DNA from: an uncultured Clostridia bacterium
GTDB taxonomy: Bacteria; Bacillota; Clostridia; TANB77; CAG-508
Direction: 5' to 3'
Length of the DNA stretch: 64,000 bases
Assembly: GCA_944392465.1 (NCBI GenBank)
Contig: CALXWR010000001.1
Coordinates: forward strand, 1-64,000
In this document: positions 1 to 12,966 of the stretch, in pieces
Position numbering within the stretch: position 1 is the first letter of the stretch
Layout of the letters: each line of letters begins with the position of its first letter
The notes under the pieces: generated by a model
Database searches by the model: none
What the model saw: the letters and a program-made list of their open reading frames with translations, nothing else
What the model was told of the DNA's origin: nothing
Position numbers and translations under genes: made by a program

Positions 1-3000
1 CTTTCTATTACTTCTGTTGTTCCTTCTACTTTTCCTGTGTTTGTTACTACTATGCTATATTCTAGTTTTAATGTGCTGTCTCCTACTCTGTCTACTGGTA
101 TTTCTACTTTGTTTATTTTTCCGTTTTTTACTTTTTGTTCTTCTCCATTTAATTCTATCTTAATTAGGTTTTTGTCTACTGCCATATTAAATGGTAGTTG
201 TCTATAGTAGTATGTTACTAACTCGTCTTCTTCTGTATATATTCCTTGTGCATTTGTTGGTGCTTTTTCTTTTATGTATTCGTAGTATGGGATTTCTTTT
301 GCTTCTGTTTTGTATTCTTCTCCACAGTAGCCTTTATATGTTTCTTTATATGTCTTTTCTTCTGTTTCTTCTATATATGTTATTTCTTCTCCTGTTTCTT
401 CATCTACATATATTGCTGTTACTGTTCCACTTGGTATTTTTTCGTAATAGTATGTTACATATATATCTTCTCTTGTCATTGTTCCTTCTGCATTTTCTGG
501 TTCTGGATCTGCTTTTTTATAGTATTCTATTTCTTTTCTTTCTGTTTTATATTCGTCTCCACTATGTCCATTTATTACTTCTTCTTCTGCTAATACTTTA
601 TTGTCTGTGTCATCTTCTGGTGTGTTATCTTTTTCTAGGTATCTTACTATTACTTTTGCTAGTATCTTTCTATATATGTATACTACTGTTTTTTCTTCTT
701 CTGTTAATTCTCCTTCTGGCTCTCCTTCTACTCTTACAAAATCATAGTTTGGTATTTCTTTTTGTTCTGTTTTATACTTGTCTCCTATATACCCTTCTAT
801 TTCTTCTTTGTATGTTTTTTCTTCTTGCTCTCCTGTTTCTTCGTTTTCTTCTATATAGGTTATTTCTTCTCCTGTTTCTTCATCTATGTAGATTGCTGTT
901 ACTTTTCCGGCTTTTGTTTTTTCATAATAGTATGTTACTACTATGTCTTTTTCTGTCATGTTTCCTTCTGTGTTTCCACTATTTTCTACATATGTATATC
1001 CATATATTTCTTTTTGTTTTGTTGTATATTCGTCTCCTACTAATCCTTTTATTGTATAACCATATGTTTCTTCATCTTGTTCTCCACCTTCTGGTGTTTC
1101 TGCTTCTGGATTATTTATGTCTTGCTCTCTAAATGGTATTTCTTCTCCTGTTTCTTTATCTACATATTTTACTATTACTTTTCCTGGTATTTCGATATTT
1201 GTTTCAAACGAATCTTCTACTTTATTTGTTTGTTCTGTTTCATACAAGTCTATTGTTCCTGTTACTCTATTTAGCATCTTTTCTTGACTTGCATCTAAGT
1301 CACTAAATACCACTGTTATGTCTCTTGTTTCATCTACTGTATATGCCCCGTCTCTTATTGTATTAATGTGGTCTATGTTTACTGTCCATGTGATTGTTTT
1401 TGCATCTTCATCATATATTCCACCATCTAGATCTGTTCCTTCTGCTTCTTCATCTATATGATATGGTAAGTAGTCTACTATTGTTACTAATGCCTCTCCT
1501 ATATAGTCTGTTATTTCTGCTTTGTATTTTATGCTATAGCTTACTTTGTCTTTTGAACTTGTTATTTTCTCTGTTCCTGTTTTCTCTATACTACTTGTTA
1601 GGTCTGTTTCCATTAAGTTGTAACTATTTGTTACTCTTATTAGTTCATTTGTTTCTCCTATGTTTTCTATCACAGGTTCTTTGTAATATTCTAGGTCTCC
1701 TTCGTTTGTTTCTTTTTCTACTACACTATATACTATTTCTCTTCCGTATTCTGTGTATTTTGCTAAGTTTTCGAATGTATATTTCCAATTGTTTTCTTCA
1801 TTTAATACTACACTTTCTAGTTTTTCTCCATTTAATTCTTCGCTTCCATCTGCTGTTAATTGTATTGTTACACTTTCTGGTCTTCTTCCTTTTGTATCTT
1901 CGTTATCATTCCATACTTTTTCTACTGGTACTTCTATTTTGAAGTTTGTTGGAATTATTTCATTTTCTTCTGTTGTTTCTTCTTTTTCTGGTGTTTCTAA
2001 TCTTATTGTTCCTGTTGCCCTATTTTCCACTATTTCTTGTGTTACATCCATATTTACATATACTAACTCTATTTCTTTTGTTATGTTTATGTTATTTGAT
2101 TTATTTTCATATGTATCTATGTCTGTTATCTCTTCTGTCCATGTTATTGTTTTTTCTATTCTGTTATATGTTCCTCCTGCTATATCTGATAAACTCTCGT
2201 CTATTTCATATGGTAGATAATCTACTATTGTTACTGTAGCATTTCCTCTGTAGTCTGTTATTGTTGCATTATATTCTATTGTGTATGGTATAGCTTGGTC
2301 TTTATTTGTTATTTCTAATGTAGATGATGTTTTTTCTATTTCATCATCTATTATTGGGTCTTTTAATGTGTAATAGTATATTACTTCTATTGTTCCTTCT
2401 ATATACTTTCCTGTTGTCTCTCCCTCTACTCTTACAAAGTCATATCCTGTTATTTCTTTTTGCGTTGTTGTGTATTCTGTTCCTACTTTACCTGTTTGCT
2501 CTACTTCTCCTGATAACTCTTTTTCTGTTCCTTCTTCTAAATATTTTGCTATTACTGTTCCTTCTACATTTATATTTGTGTCGTGTTCATCTTCTACTTT
2601 TTCTTCTTTATCAATATCTACTAAACGAATAGTTCCTTCTACTCTGTTTGTAATTGTTTCTTGTGTCGTGTCTATGTTTCTAAATACTACTTCTATTTCT
2701 TTTGATATATTTATCTCTTTTTCACCGTTTGCATATGCATCTATTCCGTTTACTGCTTCTGTCCATGTTATCGTTTTTGCATCTGCGTTATATATTCCAC
2801 CTGCTATATTTGATTTTGCTTCATTTATTTCATACGGTAGATAATCTACTATTGTTACATTTGCAGTTCCTACATATTCATCAATACCTGCATTATATTG
2901 TATTGTGTATGTTATGGCTTGATTTGCACTTGCTATTACTTCTGTGTCTGATGTTTTTGTTATATTGCTTTCTAGTACTGGTTCATCTGTTTTGTAGTAG

Positions 3001-6000
3001 TATATTACTATTATTGTACCATTAATATATTCTCCACTTGTTTCCCCTTCTGTTCTTACAAGTTTGTATTTTTCTGCTACATTTTCTGATTCTTTTGTTG
3101 CATATATATCTCCTACATTTCCTGTTTGTACTACGTCTTCTACTACTCCTCCATTTTTGCTTGGCACTTTATGTGTTGTTCCTTCTATATAGTAATGTGT
3201 TATTACTGTTCCTTTTGTCTTTTCATTTGTTATGCTTAGTTCTACTACATCATCTTGTTTTGTTACAACAAATTCTGTTGTATTATCTTCTGGCATTACA
3301 TATCCTTCTGCTACTTTTGTTTCTGTTGCTATATATTCTCCTGCTTCTAATGTGACTTTTATTTGTCCTTTTGAGTCTGTTGTAAATCTTCCTATTTCTT
3401 CTTCTGGTGTTTCTTTTGATGCAATACTAAATTCTACTCCTTCTATTGGTGTTGTTCCATCTTTATCGTATTTATTTATTATTACATCTCTTACTACTTT
3501 TTTGTAGTAATATATTACCTCTACCTCTGGTGCAGTATATGTTCCATTTGCATTGCTTGGAGTTTCAACTAATTCATAGTCTTCTGCTAATTTGCTTTCT
3601 TCTATTGCTGTTGTTGTATATTCTTCTCCTTCTTTTCCACTATACTCCTCATCTTCTGCTACTCCTCCATCTTTTAATGGCACTTTTTCTTCTGTTCCTT
3701 CTATATAATGATGTACAGTTAGTGGTATTTCTTTTGCTTCATAATAGTATATTACTTCTATTGTTTTTCCTGTTTCAAATGTTCCTGTTGCATTATCTGG
3801 TATTACATATTCTCCATTTTCATCTTTTTCTAATTCATATTTCTCTAAATCTACCTTTGGACTTGTTGTATATTCGTCTTTATCTGTCTTTTCTAGTAGG
3901 TCATCTTCTGCAACTTTTATCTCTGTATATGTTCCATCTTCATTTTTCAAGTAATGATGTACTATTACTTTCGCTTTTTTATTATTTTGTATTGTAAATT
4001 CATGTGTTTCATTTTCTGTAAATGATATTTCTAGTGGTGTGCTATTTAATTCATACCCTTCTGGTGCTTGTATCTCTGTTATTGTATAATTTCCGTATTC
4101 TAATTGTGTTATTGCTTGTCCTTGGCTATTTGTCGTTACTCTTATAGTTGTTCCATCTTCTGATGTTATTTCAAATATTGCTCCTTCTAGTTTTTTGCTA
4201 TTATCTACACTATCTACTTTATTTATTGTTATTTTATTGCTTTTTAATGCATATGTTACTACAACATGCTTATCTTCTGTCATATTTTCAAATTGTGGCA
4301 TTGTATATGTCCCATCTGGATTTGCTTCAAATTGCCATTCTTCTCCATTTACTGTTATTCCTATTATTTCATAGTTTTCTTCTGGTGTCATTACTATTTG
4401 TTTAGTACTATTTTCTCCATATTTTACTGCCTCATATGGATTCATTCCTTCTCCAGATATACTTCCACCTTTTATTCCATCTATTTCTTTTACATCTGTT
4501 GTTATTTTAAATTCTTTTCTACTATTTTCAACAGTTAGTTCTTGAACTTCCGGAACTCCTACTTGATTTACTACCTCAAGTAGCATTCCATCAGAACCAC
4601 CTTGATTTTCTAATGTATGTCCATCAACTTCTATAGTATCACTTTTAAAATATCCTCCTGCAATAACTCTTCCATCCGTTGTTTCTGCTACTGATTGGAT
4701 ATACGAATTTTTACCTAAAGTCTTTGCCCATTTCACTTTTCCATCTTTACTATATTTTATAATCAAACTGTTATAATTACCCTCACTGGTTAACTTTGTG
4801 TTTCCAACTTGAATCGATTTACCTTCAAAATATCCTCCTACAAGAATCTCTCCATTATTTGTTTCCGTTACAGAATATATCGCATCTTCTCTATAATCGC
4901 CAGCTGAATTAGCCCATTCTACTTCGCCTTTTGCATTATATTTTATTACCATACTATCGTTAAAATAGTCATAATTACTATTATTTACTAATATTATATT
5001 TCCTACTTGAATTGTACTACCAGAAAAAGAACCTCCTACAATAGCTCCTCCATCACTAGTTTCTGATACTGAATAGATATAATCACTAAAGTTTCCTCCT
5101 ATATTCTTTGCCCATTCTACTTCTCCTGTACTATTGTATTTTATTATTAATCCATCGCCATATGATGTAGAATAACCATTACTTGTTAATGTTTCATTTC
5201 CTACTTGGATTGTACTACTCCAGAAATCTCCTCCTGCTATATACCCTCCATCACTCGTTGCTGCTACTGAATTGATATAATCCTGTTCACTTCCTCCTAC
5301 ACTCTTTGCCCATTCTACAGCTCCTTCGCTACTATATTTTATTATTAGGCCATCTCCATTTCCATTATTTGTTAATGTTTCATTTCCTACTTGGATTTCA
5401 CTACTATAAAAATATCCTCCTGCAATGGCTCCTCCATCACTTGTTTCTGCTACTGAATTGATATAATCATCTCTACTTCCTCCAAAACTCTTTGCCCATT
5501 CTACATCTCCTTCGCTACTATATTTTATTATTAGGCCATCTCCATTTCCATTATTTGTTAATGTTTCATTTCCTACTTGGATTCTACTACTTGTAAAATA
5601 TCCTCCTGCTATGATTCCTCCATCACTTGTTTCTGTTACTGAATAAATATATTCACTACTACTTCCTCCTATATTTTTTACCCATTCTACTTCGCCTTCG
5701 TTACTATATTTTATTATTAATCCATCATAATTACCATTACTTGTTAATTCTACATTTCCTACTTTAATTACACTACTCGAAAAATATCCTCCTGCTATAT
5801 ATCCTCCATCAGATGTCTTAGCTACTGATTGAATTTGGTCATCAGAACTTCCTCCAATTACTTTTGCATTTGTAACAACTGGATTAGGTAGTTCTTGCAT
5901 TTCGTATTTTATTATTAGTCCATCATCAGAACCATTATTTGTTAATGTCTCATTTCCTACTTGGATTCTACTACTTGTAAAATATCCTCCTGCTATGATT

Positions 6001-9000
6001 CCTCCATCACTTGTTGACGCTACGGAAGAAACAACATCTGTATTATTTCCTTCAATACTCCTTGCCCATTCTACAGCTCCTGAACTACTATATTTTATTA
6101 TTAATCCATCATCATTTCCTATACCCGTTAATTCTTCATTTCCTACTTGGATTGTTCCTTCGAAATATCCTCCTGCTATATAGCCTCCATCACTGGTTTC
6201 TGCTACTGAGTTGATTTCATCCCATTCACTTCCTCCAAAGCCCTTTGCCCATTCTACTTCTCCACTACTATTATATTTTATTATTAGCCCATCTTTACCA
6301 TATTCACCTCCTTTACTTGTTAATTCTTCATTTCCTACTTGGATTGTTCCAGAAAACTCTCCTCCTGCTAATATCCCTCCATCACTTGTTTCTGCTACTG
6401 AGCTGATTCCATCATAACCACTTCCTCCAATGCTCTTTGCCCATTCTACGACTCCTTCTGCACTGTATTTTATTATTAGGCCATCTGAATAGGATGTAGA
6501 ACTGCTATTATTTGTTAATGTTTCATCTCCTACTTGAATACTACTACTATAAAAATATCCTCCTGCTATATAGCCTCCATCACTTGTTGCTGCTACTGAT
6601 CTAATTGCATCTTGCTTACTTCCTCCAATGCTCTTTGCCCATTTTACTCCTCCGTCTGCATCATATTTTATTATTATTCCATCATTATATCCGTTACTTG
6701 TTAATGTATAATTTCCTACTTGGATTGTTCCACTAAACTCTCCTCCTGCCATATAGCCTCCATCACTTATTTCTGCCACTGAATTAACCTTATCAACAGA
6801 ATTTCCTCCAAAGGATTTTGCCCATTCTACGACTCCTTCTGCATCATATTTTATTATTAGGCCATCAGAAACTCCATTACTTGTTAATTCTTCATTTCCT
6901 ACTTGGATTGTTCCAGAAAAATATCCTCCTGCTAATATCCCTCCATCACTTGTTTCTGCTACTGATTGAATTTGGTCACTACTATTTCCTCCTATACTCT
7001 TTGCCCATTCTACGACTCCTTGACTATTATACTTTATTATTAGTCCATCTTTACCACCATTATTTGTTATTGTTTCATCTCCTACTTGGATTGTTCCTTC
7101 GAAATATCCTCCTGCTATATAGCCTCCATCACTTGTTTCTGCTACTGAATTAATTTTCTCATCACCACTTCCTCCAATTGACTCTGCCCATACTGGTACC
7201 ATATCTTCAGGTGCTTCTCTACTTGCTCCTATACCAAAGTAGTATTCTTGTCCTTCTAGGTCATATTTATCTGGTGCTTCTACTTCTACTGCTTTGTATA
7301 ATCCCTCTGTTAGGTCTGCTGTAAGTATTCCTTGTTCATCTGTTGTTACTGTATAATATTCTTTTCCATCTATTGTTTCTTTTGTTCCTAGTATTTCTCC
7401 TTTACTATTTGTTGCTGGTACTACTCCATCTTCTACATTGTATATTGCAAATTTTACATTTGCTATAGGCTCTTGTGTTTCTTTGTCTTTCTTTATTAAT
7501 TTAAATGATGGGCTATCTTCTATTGTTAGTTTTACTGTTGTTCCTTCTACTGCGTAGTTTTCTTCTGTTCCGTCCATGTTTAATAAGCTTAAAGTACCAT
7601 CTTTGTTTTCTACTTTAAACGTTATATCTTTTACTTTTGCATATCCTTCTGGTGCTAATACTTCTTTTAATGTGTATGTTGCTTCTTCTGGTTTTCCTTC
7701 TATGTATTGGTATAAATTGCTTATTGTTACTTTTCCTGTGCTATCTGTTACGTATTCTCCTATTTCTTCATCATTTTTGTATAACTTAAACTTAGCATTT
7801 GCTAAATATGTTACTTCTGTATCTGCTAATGCTGTTTCTGCTTTTGCCATTAATTCATCATTACTTAATGTTGCTTCTGTTGTTTTTTCTTGCTTAATTA
7901 ATTGCAAACTATATGTTGGTATTTTTTCGTCTTCTAAATTTAGTGTTATTGTTGGTATGCTGTCTACTTCTGTTATACTTTGGCTCGATACTGTTCCTTC
8001 TGTTATTTCCATACTGTAGCTTCCGCCATTGTTTATTATTCTAAATTTTATTGGACTTGCTAAATAATACCCTTCTGCTTTTGTTTCTTCTAATGTATAT
8101 TCTTGGTTTATTGAAAGTCCTTTTAATGTTACCTCTCCATTAACATTTGTAGTATATATTCTCCCATTTTCAGGTAAACCATATCCTGTTAATTTGTATT
8201 TTGCATATTGTACATTTACACTATTATTTCCTTGTTCTGTTTTGTGTAGTTTTAAGCTTGCTTTTACTTCGTCTTCTACTTTTACTGTTACTTTGTAGTC
8301 TTCTCCTTCTTCTTTTACTACTGCCATGTCTTCTTTTGTTGTTCCTTGTGTTTTTTCTATGCTTAAGTTTCCATTTGTTTTATCTACATGACCAATAAAC
8401 CTGATAACATCACTATTTAATTCATAGTCATCCGGTGTTTTTATTTCTTTTATTAAATATGCTTTTTCGGCATATAAATTATTTATTGTAAGTACTCCTT
8501 GTGCATTTGTTACTGCTGTTTTTACTTCTCCTGTTTCTTCATCTGTTATGCTATATGTTGCTCCTGGTACTAATTTATCCCTTCCTGTTTGATATTTTGT
8601 TAGTTCTAGATTATATTTTTCTGCTATCCTTAATCCTAATCTATTTGGTTCTACTTGTGTTTGATATTTTCCTTGGTCTGTGTCTAAGCTAAAGTATATT
8701 CCATGATGGCTATATGATGCTTGGTTAAATTCTACTCCATTTGGTATTTTTACTATGTACTCAAATGTGTATTCTGCTCCTGTTGGCATTACATAATCTC
8801 CAAGGTCTATTAAATATGTTTTTATATTATCCCAGTTTGTTACTTGGTCTGCTGTTTTCCATCCATTTTCTTGCTTTGTTATATCTTTATCTGGATTTGT
8901 ATTTTCTGAGTAATATACTGTTACATATTTCTTTAGTTCTTCTGGTACTTTTATTCCTGTATTTTTCATTTGTGTTGTAAATGTACTTCCTAATTCTCCG

Positions 9001-11622
9001 CCACTTAATACATATGTATTTCCTTCAAATGGTATTTTACCTATTATTATCATGTCACTTATTGTGCTTGCATAGTTGTTACGTATTTGCACTCCTATTG
9101 TTGCTTCTTTTTCTTCATTTTGGTCTACTACTCCATATGCTGGTTTTACTTCTGCTATTTGTGGTGATACTACATAGCTTCCTTTATCATCATAATTGCT
9201 TGCTACTTGGTTTGTTAGTAAGCTATTTGGTGATATCATACTTAAATTTGTAGAATCATAATTTACTTTTTCTTCTGTGTTTAGGTTATCATTTACATCA
9301 TATTTATCATTTGCATTATAGTAATAGTCACATGCTTCTTCATTTGATGCATATAATTCTATACTTTTGCTTGTTGTTGCTATTCTTGGGTCTGGTGTTA
9401 TATCTAAATCTATTGTTATATTAAATGATTGTGGTGTTTCAGTATTATTTTTTGTGTTTATTTTTATTAATTTTTCATCTTCTTGTTCTATTAATTCATA
9501 ACTTGTAATACTTACACTACCATTACTTATTTCTACATTGTTTATTTGAGCTGTTAATATTTGATCTGGTAGTTTTACTACAAAACTTCCATTTACCCAT
9601 CCTACTTGGTTATATGAAGTATTATAGTTTGCTTTTATTGTTATTTTTTCGTTTCTTTCTGTTGCTTGTGTTGATATAGTGTTATTACTTATACTTATTT
9701 CTGCTAATGAATATGGTGCTTCATAATGTGCTTGATGTACATCTGTATTTATATATGTTCCACCTAAGTATCCTACTAAGTTTGATTCTATATATTGTAA
9801 TTTATCAAATTCTTCTCTTGTATAATTTGTTGTTATATATTCGTCATCTAATTCTTTTATGTTATATACATAAAAACTTGTTTCTGCTTTTGTTTCACTT
9901 GTTTCTACTCTTATATGTTTTACTGGTAATTCGTATCTATATGGGTTACTTGATGTATATTTATTCCAATCATTTTTTGTAAATGTAGCTAATAAATCTC
10001 CTGTTTCTTCATCATATACTTTTATCCATCCATCTTCTTTTAGTAAATTATCTGCTCCTGAAAATCCTATTCCTACATTTGTTGTTACCTCTTCCATGCT
10101 AGCTTTACTTGAATCTGTTTTGATAAAGTTATCTACTTTTTGTGTTTCTCCATTCTTTGTTTCTTTCATTACAAGTCCATTTGATTCTCCATCTGTTCCT
10201 GTATATGCTTCCCATCTTACTTGGTATGTATCTTCTGTTTCCATGTCTGATAAACCATTATATATTCTTAATGGTTTTTGTTTTGAAACAATATATCTAA
10301 AGGTTGGTGTAGATATACTTTTCCCTACTGTTATGTCAAATCTTGCTACTGTTCCTGTTGGATTTCTATAATTTGCTACTAATGTTGCTGTGGCTGTATT
10401 TGATATATATGGATTTTCAAATTCTTCACTTGGGTTGTTATATCCATCATAACGTGTATTTACTGGTATTCTTATACTTACTGTATCTTCTCCTATGCTT
10501 TCATATGCTTCTAATGGATATACTACTTTTATTGTATATGAATTTGTTCTAGCTACACTTTTTGTTACTGTTCCATCTTCTGAAACTACTGCTTCTCTTT
10601 CTAATACTACTTTTCTTGTTTCTGCATCATAGTTAAATGTTGCATTTCCTGTATATGTTACACTTATTGGGTCATATCCATTTAATTGTGGTATTTCTGC
10701 TTCTGTATGGTTTGTTTTTAGTATTAATTCTTGGTTTGCTTCTCTTGTATTTATTGTAAAGTCTAGTGAAATTATTCCTTCTTCTTCATTTATTCTGTCT
10801 GATAAATTTGTTTTTGTTGAACTTGTTGAATAAATTTCTGCTTTTGTTTCTCCATACCAATCTACATTGAATTCTACTGTTTTTTCTATTGGTATTTCTT
10901 CATTCTCTTCTGTTACATATGTTCCTGTAAATGTTACACTATTTACTTTGCTATAGTTATTTATATTATTTCCTATTGCAGAACTTTTTCTTGATGTTGA
11001 TGAATAATCTCCACTTCTTATTATTCCTGTTAAAAGTTTCTGAGTTCCATTATTTAAATCATTAAATTCTATTGCTTTTATATTATTACTTACATAATTA
11101 TCTTTTAATTCATCATCTTTTGGAAGGGCTGTTTGTAAATATGAGTTTGTTCCATTTACTGTGATTTTTCCGTTCTTTACATATCCTGCTGTATTAACGC
11201 TTATTTCCATGTACAAAGTATCTTCTTCGCCTATTCGTTTACTCGTTCCACGTATGCTTTCTGCAAAACCATCACTATTTAAGTCACGCAAAAAGAAGGC
11301 ATCAAAATTAACGTGGCCGTCTGTTCCGTCCACTATTTCTTCGCCATCTTGAACCTGATCATATGTCATTGCTTTTGCAAGTTCAGGTGATATTGAATTT
11401 AATCTCGTTCTATATTGCACAAATTGCATTATGGCTATAACTATTAGTGCAAGTGCAACAACTGCACTAATGCTTATTATCGCCATGTTTTTTGCTTTAA
11501 GCTTTATACCCTTACTTGCCTTTTCATTATTACCGTTTAAGCCATTCTATCATTTTATTGCCATTCTTTAAAATGTGACTCTTTAAATTAATGTGATTTT
11601 CAGGTTTTTTGTTTTTTCTCAT
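1..11622 (-). CDS. Giant modular surface adhesin (partial; N-terminus joined by a +1 shift at CGG)
   Basis: This frame is open from 11486 to the left edge (3,828 codons, no stop), so the C-terminus and anchor are outside the window. In order from the N-terminus: a short basic cytoplasmic stretch, one membrane helix (about 11430-11486), a long beta-rich stalk (about 8700-11400), four Cna_B/SpaA-like domains (about 7220-8630), fourteen propeller repeats (4590-7190), an InlB-like beta repeat (4240-4530), then alternating SpaA, MucBP and DUF11-type modules to about 200. Its likely role is host or mucin adhesion; that is inferred from the families. The ATG at 11486 has no ribosome site. A good site (GAGGGGG, 11631-11637) precedes ATG 11622, whose frame meets CGG at 11535-11533 and then TAA. 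A +1 shift at that CGG enters the giant frame exactly, giving one continuous protein. I therefore give 11622 as the start; 11486 is the alternative. Confidence 0.85.
4590..7190 (-). repeat. Fourteen tandem propeller repeats, about 60 codons each, in two sets of seven
   Basis: Each unit carries the pattern GG-x(4-6)-SVAETSDGGYIAGGYF, then IQVGNETLTNNG, DGLIIKY and VEWAKS, about 55-66 residues long. I count fourteen units. Between the seventh and eighth (about 5870-5930) the regular VEWAKS end is replaced by an irregular Pro-containing linker, so the array divides into 7 + 7. The last units are more diverged than the middle ones. Seven such units normally close one beta-propeller, so two propellers in tandem are inferred. 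The repetition is at protein level inside an open frame; it is not a CRISPR array. Confidence 0.85.
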
Positions 11623-11886
11623 ACAATATGCCCCCTCAAAACTCCTCTATTAAGAAATTTTAATATATTTATAATATATATATATATATAATTATATTTA
11701 AGGCGGGCTTTATAGTAAATACTTAGGAAACTAGCAATTTTAACCATTCTACTTTTTTCGCTACGGATACTCATTTTTTTAGTCTTTTTGTCTTTTTATT
11801 TACATTTTTGTAACATTTTGAAATATTACTTTTCACAGTCTTTCTACAATATTTTTTCCTTGTTCATTTGTTTTTTTGCATATTAA

Positions 11887-11912
11887 AAAAGTGCCTAAAA
11901 CAAGGCACTTTT
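11887..11912 (-). terminator. Rho-independent terminator after exoA
   Basis: The stem AAAAGTGCCT / AGGCACTTTT with a short loop is followed on the minus strand by a T-run. It lies about 117 bases past the exoA stop. Nothing else recognisable is seen in the 400-base gap between exoA and the giant surface gene, apart from a strongly AT-alternating stretch near 11670-11700 and the ribosome site at 11631-11637. Confidence 0.8.
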
Positions 11913-12028
11913 CTTGAATTCCTACTTTTTATATTTCTTTTTTATTACATTATTTTTTTATTTTAAGCCCATATATTATATTGTTTTTTCCTTATATCCG
12001 TAGGATTTTATTTAATGTATTTTACCAA

Positions 12029-12802
12029 TCATGCCAATGGGGACATTTCTAATCCTATTGGGCAATGGTCGCTTCCTAATATTTCTGAATATATGCTTGC
12101 TTCTTTTATTTTTTCTTCTATTGATTTTGATACAATAAAGTAATCTATTCTCCATCCTACGTTTTTTTCTCTTGCTTTGAACATATATGACCACCATGTA
12201 TATGCATCTTCTTTATTTGGATATAGATATCTAAATGTGTCTGTGAATCCTGCATTTAGTAATTCTGTCATTTTTTCTCTTTCTTCGTCTGTAAATCCTG
12301 CATTTCCTCTATTTGTTTTTGGATTCTTTAAGTCTATTTCTTCATGTGCTACGTTTAAGTCACCACATAGTATTACTGGTTTTGTTTTGTTTAGGTTTAA
12401 TAAATATTTTCTAAATTCGTCTTCCCATATTACTCTGTAATCTAATCTTTCTAAGCCTCTTTTGGCATTTGGTGTATAGCAATCTACCATATAGAATTTA
12501 TCAAATTCTAGTGTTATTATTCTTCCTTCTTTGTCGTGTTCTTCTATTCCCATTCCATATGTTACATTTAGTGGTTTTTGTTTTGTAAAAATTGCTGTGC
12601 CTGAGTATCCTTTCTTTTCAGCACTATTCCAATATGAATTATATTCTTTAAATATTTCTCTCATATTGTCATCTATTTGGTCTTCTTGCATTTTTGTTTC
12701 TTGAATACAAAATATATCTGCATCTACTTCATTAAAAAAGTTTGCAAATCCTTTATTTATTACTGCTCTTAATCCATTTACATTCCACGATACTAGTTTC
12801 AT
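12029..12802 (-). CDS. exoA: Exodeoxyribonuclease III
   Basis: This 257-residue protein is an exonuclease III/AP endonuclease of the endonuclease-exonuclease-phosphatase fold, acting in base excision repair by cutting 5' of abasic sites and trimming 3' ends. The N-terminus (MKLVSWNVNGLRA), the metal-binding QETK motif, GDLNVAHEEIDL and the C-terminal SDHCPIG active-site motif are all present and correctly ordered, and length is normal for the family. The ribosome site GGAGG lies just upstream of ATG 12802. The last five codons (MSPLA, then TGA) are made of a sequence resembling half of the dispersed hairpin repeat seen at 16641 and 20212. It is a single gene with its own terminator. Confidence 0.96.
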   Translation of the reverse strand: MKLVSWNVNGLRAVINKGFANFFNEVDADIFCIQETKMQEDQIDDNMREIFKEYNSYWNSAEKKGYSGTAIFTKQKPLNVTYGMGIEEHDKEGRIITLEFDKFYMVDCYTPNAKRGLERLDYRVIWEDEFRKYLLNLNKTKPVILCGDLNVAHEEIDLKNPKTNRGNAGFTDEEREKMTELLNAGFTDTFRYLYPNKEDAYTWWSYMFKAREKNVGWRIDYFIVSKSIEEKIKEASIYSEILGSDHCPIGLEMSPLA

Positions 12803-12921
12803 TTTTTCCTCCTACATTCATTCATATTTCTCTTAAACCTTTATTTATGTTCTTATTTTTATGCTGTCTCTTTTAAATTTAATTTTTACTCATTATACTA
12901 CAATTTTTAGTTCTGAACAAG

Positions 12922-12947
12922 AAAAGCACACTTTCATGAAGTGTGCC
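12922..12947 (-). terminator. Terminator after the G5/lysozyme-like gene
   Basis: An eight-pair stem, GCACACTT / AAGTGTGC, with a TCAT loop is followed on the minus strand by TTTTC. It lies 20 bases beyond the stop codon. Confidence 0.8.
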
Positions 12948-12966
12948 TATATATTTTACTTTTATT

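Noticed and set aside
4590-7190. Regular 180-base spacing suggesting a CRISPR array
   Set aside because: The repeats are translated, diverged, and inside one open frame; units are protein blades with no unique spacers.
191-11352. Many Leu/Phe/Tyr-rich open frames on the plus strand across the first 11 kb
   Set aside because: They are antisense shadows of the AT-rich giant surface gene on the minus strand, have no ribosome sites and have unnatural composition.
11640-11880. A riboswitch (c-di-GMP type) before the giant surface gene
   Set aside because: I could not fit the conserved core of any class I know; only AT-rich sequence and short GC patches are present.
12029-12031. Reassignment of TGA as tryptophan
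   Set aside because: exoA ends normally at TGA just past its conserved C-terminus, and tryptophan is encoded by TGG throughout.
12012-12197. A short minus frame overlapping the 3' end of exoA
   Set aside because: It lies in another frame of the exonuclease gene and has no ribosome site.
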